Of a stretch of DNA of 64,000 bases, positions 1-11,800 are shown in pieces. Position numbers and translations under genes: made by a program. The notes under the pieces were generated by a model that worked only from the letters and a program-made list of their open reading frames with translations, was not told the DNA's origin and made no database searches. This DNA comes from Marasmius tenuissimus (Eukaryota; Basidiomycota; Agaricomycetes; Agaricales; Marasmiaceae): positions 310,001-374,000 of the forward strand of contig JAQOTA010000017.1 in the NCBI GenBank assembly GCA_029532415.1, given 5' to 3'. How positions within the stretch are numbered: the first letter of the stretch is position 1; each line of letters opens with the position of its first letter.

Positions 1-50
1 CGCCTTCGTCGCCCGTGCACTTGCGTTTCTGAGCCGGTAAACGAATAATC

Positions 51-140
51 CCCGACCCCGACGAAGCCGCCCTGGGAATCTCTGACCCCGACAAAGCTGC
101 CCTGGGAATCTCTGACCCCGACAAAGCTGCCTTGGAGTTC
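51..140. repeat. 30-bp tandem repeat, 3 copies
   Basis: Three head-to-tail 30-bp units start at 51, 81 and 111, each built on the core GACCCCGAC.AAGC.GCC. Read on the plus strand they encode a repeated ten-residue unit (SDPDKAALGI) that runs open to a TGA at 201-203. They may therefore be the last exon of a plus-strand gene entering from the left, but a TAA lies just upstream at about 47 and no splice site is convincing. Confidence 0.6.
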
Positions 141-396
141 GTCTTGGAGTTCCTGGGAGCACAAATTGCAGACGTCAAAGACTGCGATACGACAGCACTT
201 TGACGCTTCGGGCGCGCCGAACGCATATCCGTTGGAGGCAGAGGCAGTGGAGGCACCTCTGTGGTTTGGCTGCGGGTTCTCCGGGAAGAACGTGGCTGTG
301 AAACCACAGAGGTGGTCAAGGAAGGATGCTTCCGCGTGCGGCGTTTCGACCCCGAGGTACCCTGGTAGAAGAAACAAAATGTCAGCATCATGTCGT

Positions 397-3277
397 TCAA
401 ATGCCGCACGAGAGGCTCACCCCATCCCCATGGATGTTGTCATTGCTGTCGTGGGCGTTGACAGTCGTGTCGGTGTTGACGGGGTTGGTGAAGGCGACAG
501 CCACACCAGCGCTGGCTATGCCGTTGTTGATGAAGTCTACAGGGTTGGCCGAATTGTTGTCAACCATCTCAACGTCGGCATCGGTGCTGGCGGCTTGGGC
601 GTCGGTATTAGTATTGGCACTGGCGGCTTGGGCGTCGGTATTGCTATCGGTGCTGGCGGCTTTGACGTAACCGTTGATGCTGCCGTTGGTGCCGTCGTTA
701 ATGGCGTTGGCATCACCGTCTATTCTGCCATTGGTGCCGGTGTTGTGACCGACTGTGTCGCTCACACCGTCGGTACCATCATCAGTACTGTTCCTCATCA
801 CCTGTGTAAGTGATCAGTCACCCGCAATCATAGGTAAAGTCGACTGGATAGAGGACATACCACATTAGAGGCACCCTCATCCTCACTGGGCGAAGACTGC
901 AGGGAGATACGTCAGTTGTTTGCATATGGAGATCGGGGAGAAGAGGGTGAATACCTGATCGTGTCCCTGCCCTCGGTTCTCCTCGAGAGGGTGGAACGCC
1001 GGCTCTGACTTTGACTCCGACTCCGACTCCGATGACTCTGAATCTGAGTCCGAGTCCGTATCCGAATCTGAGGATTCCTCCTGAATTCCTTTCCATTCCT
1101 CTTCAACTACCTTTTCGCAGCTTGTTCCGCTAGCACCAACCAGTTCCTCTTCCTCTGATTCATCCTCTGCTTCGGCCGCACTGGCCAAAACGGGTGGTGG
1201 ATCGGGAGACAATTTGTCGACAGGGTGGAAAGCGAAGACCTCTCCCTCAATGCCAAACTTCGCCGCGAAGTGACCGATGAGCTTCCAGACCTCAGCCGTA
1301 TCTATCTCTCGGGCATCCTTAGCTGGGTTAAGGATCTTTATGCCAGTTGGAAGACAGCTCTCATCGTAGAACTCGCTGGGCGACGCACTGAGGTCCGTGT
1401 AACGAACCCGGCCAATACGACCACTTCTGGCTATGAGTAATGAGGTCAGTCAGGCCCATTCATGAATAGCGCATGCCACTTACTCCAATGAGTTTGGTAC
1501 CAGTCTGAGAGGATCTCACGCGCGTTTGCTGGTGAGAGTTCCTCAGTGACGTGCACGAAGCGAGGCTTCTTGTTGTCGTCAGTCGGGAAGGTGGTCTTCA
1601 GAGTGAAGGTATTGAGGCCTAAGGCGAGATTAGATTGCGAGCAACGCATCGTATTGAACGGCTTACCACGTTGCTTCAAGATTTTGAGAAGATTCTCGTG
1701 AAGCTGATTAAACACGAGCTCAGCAGCGGGCACAATCTCGCTATCCGGCACTGTTTGATTCGGGCTTGACCACTCGTTGATCCTATCGAAAAAAGACAAT
1801 TAGTTGAGGCCAATAAATCCACGAGATGCCAACGTACATGAACGCATCCGTGCTCGGAATGCCATTGATAACCTCTTCCTTATCGAAACAAAAGAGAACC
1901 GCAACGCCTCCTTGTCCCAGGAGGCCGGATTGTAAACAAGACTGAATGATAGCCCGGAGCCCTGCCATGAACCCGCGCTGGTTTCTAGATGAACTATCTG
2001 TGAGCAATCTACTCCCTGTGAGATAGTAAGGTGACTTACTCGAGTGTCGGAACGCTCTGAGAGGCTACCTCGTCCCAATGATCCCAATCCTTCGCATCCA
2101 AACCATCCCATAGCTTGGATAGCGCGCCCTCTTCGTCGATATCCTCGTCCTCAAGCATCGCGTGCTCAAGTAGCTCAGGATGAGCGTCTGCATAGGCGTC
2201 TCTTCCGGTTCGCTCGGTGAGCAATCCGTTCACGAGTTTGTTGAAAAAGGCGACGAGTGCCCTCAACTGTATCTCCTTCGCAGGCGAAGTCTTCCCCGTC
2301 GGCGATGGAACCTGGGCTGCCGAAGGCTGCTGTTCCTTCAAGGCCGCCGCTATCCTCAATTTCGTTCGACGATTCTCGAACCATCTTGTAAGTGACTGCG
2401 AGTGAATGTGAGTGAAGGACATAGCTGAGCGCGGCCACAAAAAACATACCTTTTTCCACCGCTGAGCAGTTCGACCCCCCGGTTGAGCGAAGACCTTCAT
2501 CTTGATGAGTTCGTCGTAAAGCTCTCTTGCAACCTGCGCCCTGCCTCCCTCTGCAGCTGCGTAGTGAGGGTACTTCGACATGAGGATTCGTTTCTGGGCT
2601 TTCGAGAAGCTGTATTTCGTGTCCTGGACGATGGAGGGTGTTAGCTTCAGATCCGCAATAGTTATGAACAAAAGACATACTCCTAGTCGACCAGGCGCCT
2701 CACCATCCTCATCCTCATCCTCATCCTCATCCTCATCCTCATCCTCATCCTCATCCTCAACACCTTCATCTTTGCTATCCTTGAGCTTGATGTCTTTGTC
2801 GTTGTCCTCGTCAGGCTCGACGTCTTCCTCACCATCCCCGTTATCGCCAGCGTTGGCTTCGTCGTCCGAGCCGATGAATCCAGTCGTAAGATCGGGAGCC
2901 GGTGACGAGCTGCCGGAGCTGGCTGTCCTTGACTGGGACGTGACTCTGGGCTGAGTGATGGTACGCCGACTGGCAGCCTTGGGTACTCGTGACTGGGACC
3001 TTCCAGTGGGCAGAATGACAGTACGCTGACTACTGGTCTCGGCTGTTCGTGAACGGGACTTGTTGGTGGGCAGAGAGACGGCGCGGCGGCCACTAACCCC
3101 AGCTGTTCGTGGACGGGACTTGGTAGAGGGCAGAGAGACAGTCCGTCGACTACCGGCCTTGGCTGCTGGTGACTTGATAGTGGCAGTTCGTTTTCGAACA
3201 ACGGGAGACGGGGTCAAATCGTCGGTGTTGGCTGGTTGCGATTTGGGTACAGCGGCGAGCATAGCGGATTGGGGCAT
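397..3277 (-). CDS. Homeodomain-like protein with acidic tail (putative DNA-binding)
   Basis: This is a spliced minus-strand gene. The first ATG is at 3277; the longer open frame upstream begins with TTG. Introns with good GT/AG edges lie at about 2624-2680 and 2396-2449, then near 2035, 1830, 1650, 1470, 940 and 820. Splicing the first two keeps frame and yields a helix-rich stretch ending in RWFENRRTK, which matches the recognition-helix signature of homeodomains (WFxNRRxK). The N-terminus has repeated Arg/Ser/Thr-Pro units. A poly-Asp/Glu run precedes the putative homeodomain, an unrecognised globular region follows, and the C-terminus is a Ser/Asp/Glu-rich then Asn/Asp-rich tail ending at 397. 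A nuclear, DNA-binding role is inferred from the motif alone. The later exon joins are less certain than the core. Confidence 0.6.
2705..2758. repeat. (ATCCTC)n hexanucleotide microsatellite inside a coding exon
   Basis: About nine perfect ATCCTC units. On the minus strand they encode alternating Asp-Glu just before the homeodomain-like region. Length change in steps of six bases would keep the frame. Confidence 0.9.
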
Positions 3278-3627
3278 GCAGAGCAACGGTTGTGGTGAGA
3301 TTCAGAGTGAAGGAAGGGGTTTAAGTATGGGATGGGGAGAAGCGACGGAGGATGTCACTTGCTCTGAGATCTCGGCAGGGTTTCGCGTATCGCGACTCAT
3401 CGGTCTGTGGTCCCTTACAGGCCCCCATCCCTTACGACACACAACGACGTGAAATGGGGAAACCGACGGCGTATAACTAGAATAAAAATTGCGGTTGTAT
3501 TTCTCTAAATATTCTAAACTAGCGTGAATAGATTCGTTTCCAGCCGAGTAGGCGGTGTCCTGAAGGTCTCGTTCAGAATGGTTCGAAGACATGCGAATGG
3601 AACCCGTACTTACCAAGGCATAGACTG

Positions 3628-4174
3628 CTACGAGGAATCAAGAAATATCGTAATGTCTTGAACCCAGTCCTCTGGTAGGTCGTTGACGTTGTTGAACAGG
3701 CTGAAGAACATGGGCTTGCCATCGCTCGGTAGGTTGAAGTATTCTCTCCAGCCAATGTAACCCCATTCGAACGAGGAGCCCTCAATCTTCAGTACTCGTA
3801 GCTGAGGTCTCTCTGCAATCCTGGCCTTGAAGAGTGAGCGCCGGTAGTCAGAAAGACGGGCCCTCAAGGGTAGGTTCCTGCACACGAGAGTTGTCTTGCG
3901 TCCGCACTGTTGAAACGTCGTTAGTTTGTGGGCTTCAGCATCGAAAAGCCATACTCACCGCATGATAGAAGATAAGAAACTGTTCGCGAGCTCGTAGATT
4001 CGGCGAAAAGAATCTTTCTATTTTGGTGACCGAAAAGAAGTCGGTCAGGCGTCGCTGAAATGGGTCCACAACGATCTCCTTTCGCCTTGGGCGATGCATT
4101 CTGGTCCTGATCGTGTGATAGAAGAAGTCAGTGATTCGTCGTTGGAATGGGTCTGAGAGGCGACTCGGTGGCAT
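3628..4174 (-). CDS. Small protein with two tandem PIP boxes, one a PIP-degron
   Basis: Two exons (3959-4174 and 3628-3906) joined by a 52-bp GT-AG intron encode 164 aa. Residues 11-18 are QRRITDFF and residues 40-47 are QRRLTDFF. Both fit the PCNA-interacting consensus Q-x-x-(I/L/M)-x-x-F-F exactly. Both contain the Thr-Asp pair of PIP-degrons, and the second also has the required basic residue four places after the last Phe (Lys51), the signature read by the CRL4-Cdt2 ubiquitin ligase. The flanking residues (DPF before each box) repeat too, so this is an 11-residue duplication. The two DNA copies differ mostly at synonymous sites. The C-terminal half is unrecognised and ends in an acidic, hydrophobic stretch. 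PCNA binding, and destruction in S phase or after damage as for p21, Cdt1 or fission-yeast Spd1, is inferred from motifs only. Confidence 0.7.
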
Positions 4175-4555
4175 CGATAGAGGGAAGAGGTTGAGATGCG
4201 ATGTGCGATGCTGGAATGGACATACGCAATATATGCGACTCTATAAGTTTCCTGAATGGAATCAGGAAACACAGTTTGAATGGAATCAAACTATTTCGAA
4301 TGCATAACGTAGAGACGGAGCATGAAGCGGCGGTGAAGAAAATTGGTGGTGGTGGTTCGCATACAAGCTTGGGTGGGCTCAGGGTTTCAGGGTTCGTGGC
4401 ACATTGTTCTCGTGACAAATCAAATTTGCCGGATTAGCCCTCTCGGCATTTTGCGTGCGCGTCAATATGCGCGTCAAGAACATCGTTTCCTCGGACTACT
4501 TATTGTACATGTAGGTAGAAAATAAGATCGGCGTAGCGAAAATTAGCACAAGCAC

Positions 4556-6745
4556 TTATCTACGGCGGGGAAGAACGGGCGGAAAACCAAGAAAATTGTA
4601 GTAAGTCTGTACGTAGAATTGTACCAAAGACTTCTCCCACAAAAATCCATCGGCTGCCATCTGTAAGATATTCGGATCGTTTCCGCGATTCCAAACCTTG
4701 GGCTTTTCCCCAGGCCAAGACTCCATGATCCGCCAGAAAGCCTTCAATGCAGGAAATCGAACCGCCCAAATATCGGAAGCAATATGGGCTTCATTTTTGG
4801 TGGTCACCGCTGTGAATGGGTCATCGTAGGTACCAAATATGGCCTGTATCAATTGAAGGCGATGCCGGCGATGGTTTGCCTGCTCTAGGCGAGAAATCGC
4901 TTCAGACGCCGCAGGAGAAGAAACGGGGATAGTTGAATCCGCCAATTCATCCAGAGCCATGATCTGGTACCAAAAATTCAGCATCGATACTTCATAGACA
5001 AATTTTCGACCCTCGGCCATATCCAACTTTGCTTCGAGTGATGCGACTGGCTCGATACCTGGCGCGTAGCAGTTGAATAGGTTACGAAGCCAAACGGTCG
5101 CCTCTTGGTGCCATTTGGCCTGCTTTTCCTTAGGGAGGTCCGTCTTCGTATAGAGTCCGTGAGACCGCGCAGTCAGAACTTTTCTCCATACGCCGGCTCT
5201 CAAAGGAACGGGTATCTCTATTTCATCACCTCCGCGGCCTCGGCGGAAGAAAGGTTCGCGTATGTGTGCCCATTGCACAAGGAAGTCTGTACAGGAAGGA
5301 TCTGTGCGGCGTAGAAGTGTTGCAGGGTCCGGAGCCACTGTCTTCAATCGCGGATTGTCCCCCGGCAACATAACTCGCTTTTCTGGGTGTGATTTGTTGA
5401 TAGAGACGTTGGCGTCCTTCCATGCGAGTATCGGCGGCGGTGTGAAGGGATCGTCTGTCGGTAAGTCTGAGAAGCCTTCATGGGGGTCGGGGACTGGGGG
5501 ACCTAATCGCTAACATCAAAGGTAGATACAAGTGTGATCCTTAAAAAACATACCTGTTTTTCCCTTCGCCTTGGTCCCAACCTTTTTCTTCGAGCTTGTA
5601 CGCACAGGGCCAGAACTCGGGGCAGCGGATGTCGAAGCTGAAGAAGAAGTCGTGGGAGAGATTATACTTCCGGATCCCAGGTTGTATGAAGACTGATAGG
5701 CGTTGGCCAGGTGTAGGTTCTCAAACGGGCTGGGAGAATTGAAACAGCCGATGGACTCTGCTCGAATGACAGCAAATTTCGAGTCGGAGCCAGCCTGACC
5801 CACGTAGACGACCGGATGACTCGGGATTGCAGCGTTATTGTTGACTGGAAGGTCATGGAAAGAGGTCACTTCTAAGATGATCTGACGATCAAAATCCTTG
5901 TATTCGCGGACGTAGTATACAGGCAACTTGGCCCGAAACAATAACGTCGCATCTTTCGGAGTCCAAACGAAAGCACCCATGCGTGATCTGATCGTGCTTT
6001 GATCGTGAGGAGTGCCCTGATAGACCTCCTTCAAGTCAGAGGTAGCCATCATGCGGGGCTGGTAGATCTCAACGAAATCGATGATAGACACGGCGGTGCG
6101 CCACGCTCGTTGAAGTTCCGATACTGCGCGAGTCAGGTTTCGAGGGGAAATCGTTGAAGGAGACCGTAGTCGATGGAGACACAGATCTATCGTGAGGTCC
6201 AACTCAACGAATCGATGCTTCCACGCCGGTTGCGATAGAAGCAACGCCTTTGTGCGTTGGCGTAACCTGTTAATAGATGTCGAGAACGCACTTAGCGCCC
6301 GACTTTCATGGCCATCATCGATGGAAAATTCGCTAGGACGGTGATCTTTCTCCCACATGCACAGATCGTCAAAATACATGTCCGTCATTGATATTGGAGG
6401 AGTAGGTACACATGCGAGGTAAGTATAGTTGCTGTTCAGGGGCTGAGGATACTGTACGGGATCATCCGGACCATAGAAACCGTCCCGACGAAGATACAAA
6501 TCCCTCGTGGATCCCAGAGGTGGATGCGGTATCGTCGAGCGATTCGGAGATGTCACGAAGTGGCGTGTTTCTGGAGAAAGCACTGCGGTAAGGCCGTCCT
6601 CGAATGTTAAGGATTTGTTGAGCGTATCTGAGAACGGAAATGAAAAGAGACTGTTAGATATGTCGCTATGAAGCTCGAGCTGAATAGTCTTACCGAACGT
6701 TCTTGAATTCCTACGCAAGTCCTTGGCGGTGAGATCGATAGCCAT
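4556..6745 (-). CDS. Orphan 712-aa protein of a basidiomycete-type family
   Basis: Two exons (5554-6745 and 4556-5502) with a 51-bp GT-AG intron give 712 aa. The start at 6745 is a clean ATG with no in-frame ATG upstream. I see no signal peptide, membrane segment or catalytic motif. Recognisable features are an N-terminal LYLRRDGFYGP element, a central helical region rich in Arg and Leu, a segment RMGAFVW...LLFRAKLPVYYVREY that resembles a motif I associate with expanded agaricomycete hypothetical proteins, a Ser/Ala/Lys low-complexity linker at the exon junction, and a C-terminal helical region with several Trp. No function is assigned. It lies between other lineage-specific genes. Confidence 0.7.
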
Positions 6746-7089
6746 CTTCGGGCCTGAATGACAATCGGTGTCGATGAAAGTTGGGGGTGGTCAAATCCTC
6801 AATGGAATGAGAATTTACAACGAGAATGGAATCTCGCTGAGGGGGAAAATGGGTTCTGAATTTTTGAGATAGTAAAATTTGGCGTTGAGACGATGAGAGA
6901 GCAATGAGCGAGTCTGTCGATGAGAGCTTTGGCGTAGTGAAAGTGCCGGTGAATTGCCTGTCATGGGGTGTGGGAATTCGGGTGGCTGCTCAGTTACTGT
7001 GTTGACTTACCCACGCTCTCGGGCAGTGCCTCTGACTCATCCCCTGCTGTCTTTCTCCTCGGCTCACACCTCTCCTCTCAAGCCCTACG

Positions 7090-8416
7090 ATGTCGGCAAG
7101 AATTTTTTTTTTAACATGGTACGTACGCCCATTCATTACACCCTTGCAACTTCATCTCACAATCACACCAGCTCCGTCCATTGCATTCATGGCGAACCGG
7201 CCCAGCTCGACTCATTTGCTCGATTCCATTCGAGCAAAACCGATGATTCAATTCACCGGTTGTATTGAGTTGCGAGCCTCTGCCTATCGCAAGGATTGCC
7301 CGTATGGACTCGAAGCAGCAACTTCAGCAAGAACCGGATCTCGCCTCCCTATAAAGATACTACCGCACGACGTACAATCCACCAACCTCCCTCGCTCAAC
7401 ACCCGTCCAAACTCATCTTCCTATACCCTCGCATTCCGCTATGCCACGACGGGCAGTTATACCCTTTCGACAGAAGGGGACGAAACCCTACAGCAAAAGC
7501 CAACGTTATACATTGGTGGCGAAGCGCCTGCGCAACATCCTCGGACAACTTCGTATCGTGGCTGGGATCAAGTTCCCCAGCGTGCCAATCCACTTCAAGA
7601 ACCAGGATGCAGCGCCTCAATACTTTGTCGGGACCGGAACGGAGGTCGCTGGTCCTTCGCATCCCAATTTCCGCGACCTAGGACGTATCTACTATGTGAG
7701 TCTTTCAGTGTCATGAATATTGTACCTCGCTAATCATATCCTTCCAGGCTGAGGACGGGGAGACACGCTACCCACTACAGGACGACATCCCTCTAAGTCT
7801 GCTCACCAGCAGCCGAGAACTCCTTGCATGCTTGAAGGAGCGGGCTCAGCTCAAGAAATGGGACACGCTGGACCTCGAAAACCCCGATGACGAAGAACCT
7901 ATCAACGACACCCTCATATCCGCCAGCGACGAGGAGGAGGCCGAAGCCGAAGAAGAGATTGAGGTCGAAGACGAATTGTTTGAAGTCCGAGAGGAGTTCG
8001 AAGAAGAACTATTCGAAGTCCGAGAAGAGATTGAAGAGGACGACGAGATCGTCATCACCGGTTGTCGTTTCCCTTACGAAGTCAAAGTATGGATCTATGT
8101 TTCTGTGAGTAAAACCACCTCTTCGTACCTAAACTCTCACTGACATTACTCTCAGGATGAGGAGTGTTGCTCCATGTTCTACGTGAAAGTGTATCCCAGG
8201 AACGGGTACAAGCTCACACTCAACAGCATGAAGGCCCAATTGATCCGTCTGGGGATCAGAGACGGCGCAGCCATTGAACGAAAACACGGAGACGACTGGT
8301 TTTTCCAACCTTGGGATGTCCCTTTCGTGGCGCCGCCACAGGGAAAGGAGATAGACCTGTCGTGTCTTGCCATTCCAGGGTGGTCAGAAGAATGGACGGA
8401 GGATATGAACCCTTGA
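7090..8416 (+). CDS. Orphan protein with acidic LFEVREE repeat
   Basis: A spliced plus-strand gene. GT-AG introns lie at about 7696-7748 and 8106-8156 and join into one frame that stops at 8416. The start is uncertain: ATG 7090 is the first, but in-frame ATGs at 7189 (MANRPSS) and 7442 (MPRRAV) are at least as plausible. The N-terminal half is basic (RRAVIPFRQKGTKPYSKSQR). The middle is very acidic, with a duplicated unit of the form EELFEVREE(F/I)EE. The C-terminal third looks globular with a FYVKVYPRNGYKL segment. I do not recognise the family. Confidence 0.5.
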
Positions 8417-8599
8417 CGTACCTTACCTTACCTCTCGATGATGCCTAGTATCTACTGTATATGTCTTTTTCTTGCCAAGCCATCACTTTTCACGTTCCTA
8501 CATCCCACCGCAGCCCCGAGCGATCCCCCAATTTGAGACTGCATACCACTGCAGCATTCTACTCGCCCTCTACTGCGCTGTACCCAGTGCAGCCGGTCC

Positions 8600-8800
8600 T
8601 ACTCATCTGCTGTCGCGAACATACCGCCGCAACGTTGGGTTTACTCATCCGCTGCTACACCATACCGCCGCAACGTTTTTTTTACTCATCCGCTGCTGCA
8701 ACGTACTGCCGCAACGTTGGGTTTACTCATCTTCTGCTGCGCCATACCAGCGCAGCATTGTTTTTGCTCATCCGCTGCTGCAACGTTGGGCCTACTCACT
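8600..8800. repeat. Degenerate ~45-60 bp minisatellite upstream of the KDZ gene
   Basis: About four diverged units share the words CCGCCGCAACGTT, TTTACTCATCCGCTGCTG and ACCATACC. They fill the gap between the orphan gene and the KDZ transposase and would sit in its promoter or 5' leader. The plus-strand open frames across it are artefacts of the repeat. Confidence 0.65.
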
Positions 8801-8854
8801 CGCATTTAACCAAGCTTCAATCCTGCCCACACATCCACCTCTCAACCTCGCACC

Positions 8855-11800
8855 ATGACCGAAAAGCGCAAACCGACCATCACTGACCTACTTCAATCTA
8901 ACATTGCGAAGCCGCCCATTGCGAAGAGAGCTCGACTGGGGAATACAGTCACCACAATAGCTCAGGACCCCTCTGGGCTCCCCGCGTTTAGTGTCCGGGG
9001 CCAAGCCCAACCTCTTGCAGGTCCATCCACGTCAGGAAAACCGGTCGTTGACGACAGAGAGACGAAGAAAGAGGAAGATGCTGATGATGATGAGGCAGCC
9101 GAGAGTCGGGCAGCGCGGGTAAGTCTTCGCGATACTTTCGTGGCTTCAGACTCCTGACATTGAGCATTTTTTCAGTCGTCAGAGACTCTGAAAGACTTTG
9201 AAGCCATCGTCGGTGAACTTACCACCTGGCTCCTCTTACACGAATATGACTCCAATCTCAATCTCCCTTGCTCATGCGGAACCGGCGAACGCATCGTCCA
9301 GTGCCAGGATTGCCAAGATTTTGAGATATGCTGCAAGGATTGTTGGATCTTGCGACACCGCACCAACCCTTGGCATTGGGCGAGAGTATGGAATGGGAGC
9401 TTCTTCGAGCGCTCCGATATCAGTACCCTCCGAGAGGATTTCGCTGTCCAGCTCGGCCATCACGGTCATCCGTGCCCTGTTCTCGACAAGCCGACCGGAG
9501 TGAAGTTCACGGTCGTCCACTCAAACGGGGTTCATGGCACTTCTCTGTCATTCTGCAACTGCGGCAGTACAAAGAGAGTGCAGCAGCTAATGCGATCGAG
9601 GTTGTTTCCCTCCTCAGCTCGCGAACCCGAAACGGCCTACACCTTCGCTATGCTGAAGGAGTATAATATACAGGCCCTACAAGGCCAACTCCCCGCCTAT
9701 GACTGGATTTTCGCCCTTCGAAGGTTGACCGACAACGCGCATACCCACTTGGTCCAGGATCCTTACACGCCGTTTATGCTCGCTGTCCGAGTGTGGCGGT
9801 TTATCCACGACAGACTACGATACGGGGAGTTCTTCTCTCTGATACCTCGGACTCTTCCGCACCTTCCAGCTGGCACCTTCGTTACCCGATGCCCTTCGTG
9901 CCCAGATCCCGACATGAACATGGGGGATGGCTGGGAGGAGACACCGCAATATCTGAGGCACCTCAACATGATGTACACTACCCTCGATGGGAACTCGAAG
10001 ACCAGGCGATTCCGGAAGAGAGGTAGCGGAAAGGACCATTCCCTGTATCGCGGACGATCGTACTTCGCTGATGACAGGAAATATGCCAAGTTCCTCGCGG
10101 AGGCTGGCAAGACGAAGTTCATTGTAAGTCTCGTCGTTGTCTGTCGATGAGTCACTCCTAACATTTGTTCGCCGATCTAGGAGCCAGTACCCGATTGCGA
10201 TAACGTGAAGGCCGTGACGAAGCTGACAGAACTAGCTGCGCATGGAATGGCTGTGACAGGCACAGTAAACCATCAGTGCAGCCATGTCTTCATCATGGGC
10301 GTGACTGACATGTATGGGTCCGAAAAGTGAGTTTATCTTGACACGAACATCTTCAGGTGGCTCACATGTCTGCCAGCCAAGCAAACGTTGATGCGGCCTT
10401 CAGCCGCGGCTACACGCTTTATGGGTATGAAGACAAGAAGATCAAGTCATCCAAATCTCATCGCAACCTCGTTCCCCACAAACAATCCTACGACGCCGAG
10501 TGCGCTTACGCCGTGAATCAACTCGTTCGGTTTGCGACGTTCAAGTATCTTTCCCGTCAACGTGAATTTGTCAACCGTCTCGAACGAGGAATACCTGTCC
10601 TTCACCTCACAGGGCACAAGGTTCGCATCTGCAAGGTCATATTCGCGCTCTTCTATCAGTGGTGCAACGGGCATTTCACTGGGGAGGGAGCGGAACAAGC
10701 ATGGCCATTTCTGAACAAGGTCGCTACTTTCAGCTGTCAGGCAGGCCCCGGTCATCGTCACGACCTCCACATCACCTACTACAACGACCATAATCGCAAG
10801 AAAGTGATCAATTTGGGTAGAGAACACCTTTGACATACTGTACTGGGCACTGACCGTTTTCTTTCGCAGCGTACTTGACAGCCCGAGAACTTGTGATCGC
10901 AGCGGCGCAATTTGAAGACCACATGTCCGAATTTCAGCAGTTGTCGTTGGTCCACGAGGACAGCGTCGCCGAGTGGTCTCGCCAGGACATGGTGCCTAAG
11001 GAGAAGAATGGATCGTGGATTGACCCGCATCACCGACCGGAGGGTGCGAAAGCTCCCACTGTTGCCAGCGTGTTGGAGGACATAGCACGCGTGGATGGTG
11101 GGGGTATATCCCTTGCTATACCGAAAGTTGGGTTGGATATCGAGGCTTATTGGCGGAAAGCATTCGAAGCAGAGGACATACGGTATGTCAACATCCGTCC
11201 TTTGTTGCGTTCACGTTTTGACTGACAGAATCATCAGAGAGCGGATAATCGTCCTGAAACAAAAACCTCACCTCACCCAGATGGAAACCACCACCATCGA
11301 AGACCTTCGGAATCGTTTAGTGGAGGTCTTGAATGATTTCCGCGAACGACAGACTATAGTCACGCCCCGCCTTCCCGACCGCTTCAAAGAGGGACAGTCC
11401 GAGGACGTGGAAGGTTTCATCTTGGGGCTGCCGTCTGACATGACAAACGAAGAACGTTCGTCATATGGCACAACTCAGCTCGGCGACCAGGAAGGCACAT
11501 TGCGCACGAGTCACGCCTACGACACCGTGAACGCGATTCAGAGCACCTGTCGTAAACTCGAAATCCTTTTTGTATACAAGGAATTTAATGTCTCGACTGA
11601 CGCAATGCGCACTCGTACAGGGAAGAGTATCCAAAACGTGGTGGATATCCGTACTCGTCAGCTGGCGGTCTACAACAACAACCGGGCTATGCTGATACGC
11701 CTGCAGAGGATTCCCGAAGGGGTTAGTGCAGACCACTCTGAGCTCCCACCGCTTTGCAAAGAGGACACCGAAAGGAAAGACGTCAATACGAAGCGGCGCC

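Noticed and set aside
166..813. 215-aa plus-strand frame rich in Gly/Val
   Set aside because: It is antisense to the last exon of the homeodomain-like gene, and its repeats mirror that Asn/Asp/Thr-rich tail. It also starts with TTG.
3302..3616. 104-aa minus frame between the homeodomain-like and PIP-box genes
   Set aside because: Lies in the intergenic leader, no motif, and the PIP-box gene ends cleanly at 3,628 before it.
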